12,808 nucleotides of DNA from an uncultured Clostridia bacterium. Its GTDB lineage: Bacteria > Bacillota > Clostridia > Christensenellales > UBA1242. The notes beneath the pieces were generated by a model. The model searched no databases. It worked only from the letters and a program-made list of their open reading frames with translations, and was not told where the DNA came from. The position numbers and the translations under genes are program-made. Where the stretch lies: positions 1-12,808 of the forward strand of contig CAKVHI010000009.1 of NCBI GenBank assembly GCA_934747965.1, in the 5' to 3' direction. Within the stretch, counting starts at the first letter, position 1. Each line of letters begins with the position of its first letter. Below, piece after piece: positions 12,792-12,808 of this stretch.

Positions 12792-12808
12792 GAGCACTTA
12801 AGTCGAAG

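Noticed and set aside
12761..12808. Start of a CRISPR array
   Set aside because: The two 15-bp units are separated by a single base, with no spacers and no cas genes.

Overview
The window is strongly AT-rich bacterial chromosome with standard genetic code (tryptophan is TGG), strong AGGAGG-type ribosome binding sites, sigma-A style promoters and many hairpin-plus-U-tract terminators. This, together with the protein families present (a Bacillus YdjI/YdjG-like pair, an Exp7/CtpE-type P-type ATPase, a LamG-like surface domain common in gut Firmicutes), suggests a low-GC Firmicute, probably an uncultured host-associated clostridial or Erysipelotrichia-like lineage. The assignment is inference.

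Layout. Bases 2-874 hold the 3' end of a large LamG-type protein, convergent with recF (903-1994, minus). recF and dnaA (2144-3514, plus) diverge from a 149-bp gap that carries a near-consensus promoter for each. dnaN is not next to dnaA, and I see no DnaA-box cluster. Next come an SPFH/zinc-ribbon protein (3599-4726) and an abutting zinc-ribbon membrane protein (4727-5782), which form one operon ending in a strong terminator. A short ferritin-like protein (6028-6291, minus) diverges from a P-type cation ATPase (6436-8970, plus). typA (9038-10867, plus) then converges on a HAD-family hydrolase (10891-11571, minus) through a shared bidirectional terminator.

The right-hand 1.2 kb is non-coding. 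It carries a minus-strand tRNA-Ala(TGC)-tRNA-Ile(GAT) operon with its own consensus promoter and terminator. Downstream of the tRNAs (11726-11985) the tRNA-Ile 3' end is duplicated, and the segment between the copies contains decayed tRNA-like pieces and a GC-rich island (about 52% GC over 170 bp by direct count). Upstream of the tRNAs (12205-12808) lies very AT-rich sequence with several small diverged repeats.

The genes are mostly housekeeping: replication initiation (dnaA), recombination repair (recF), stress translation (typA), ion transport, probable iron handling and membrane stress. The most interesting points are the stand-alone ferritin-like protein whose metal-ligand spacing matches encapsulated ferritins, the reduced SPFH/zinc-ribbon module without PspA, two probably leaderless mRNAs (recF and the ATPase), and the tRNA-Ile relic region. 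I found no clear case for a wholly new multi-gene system.
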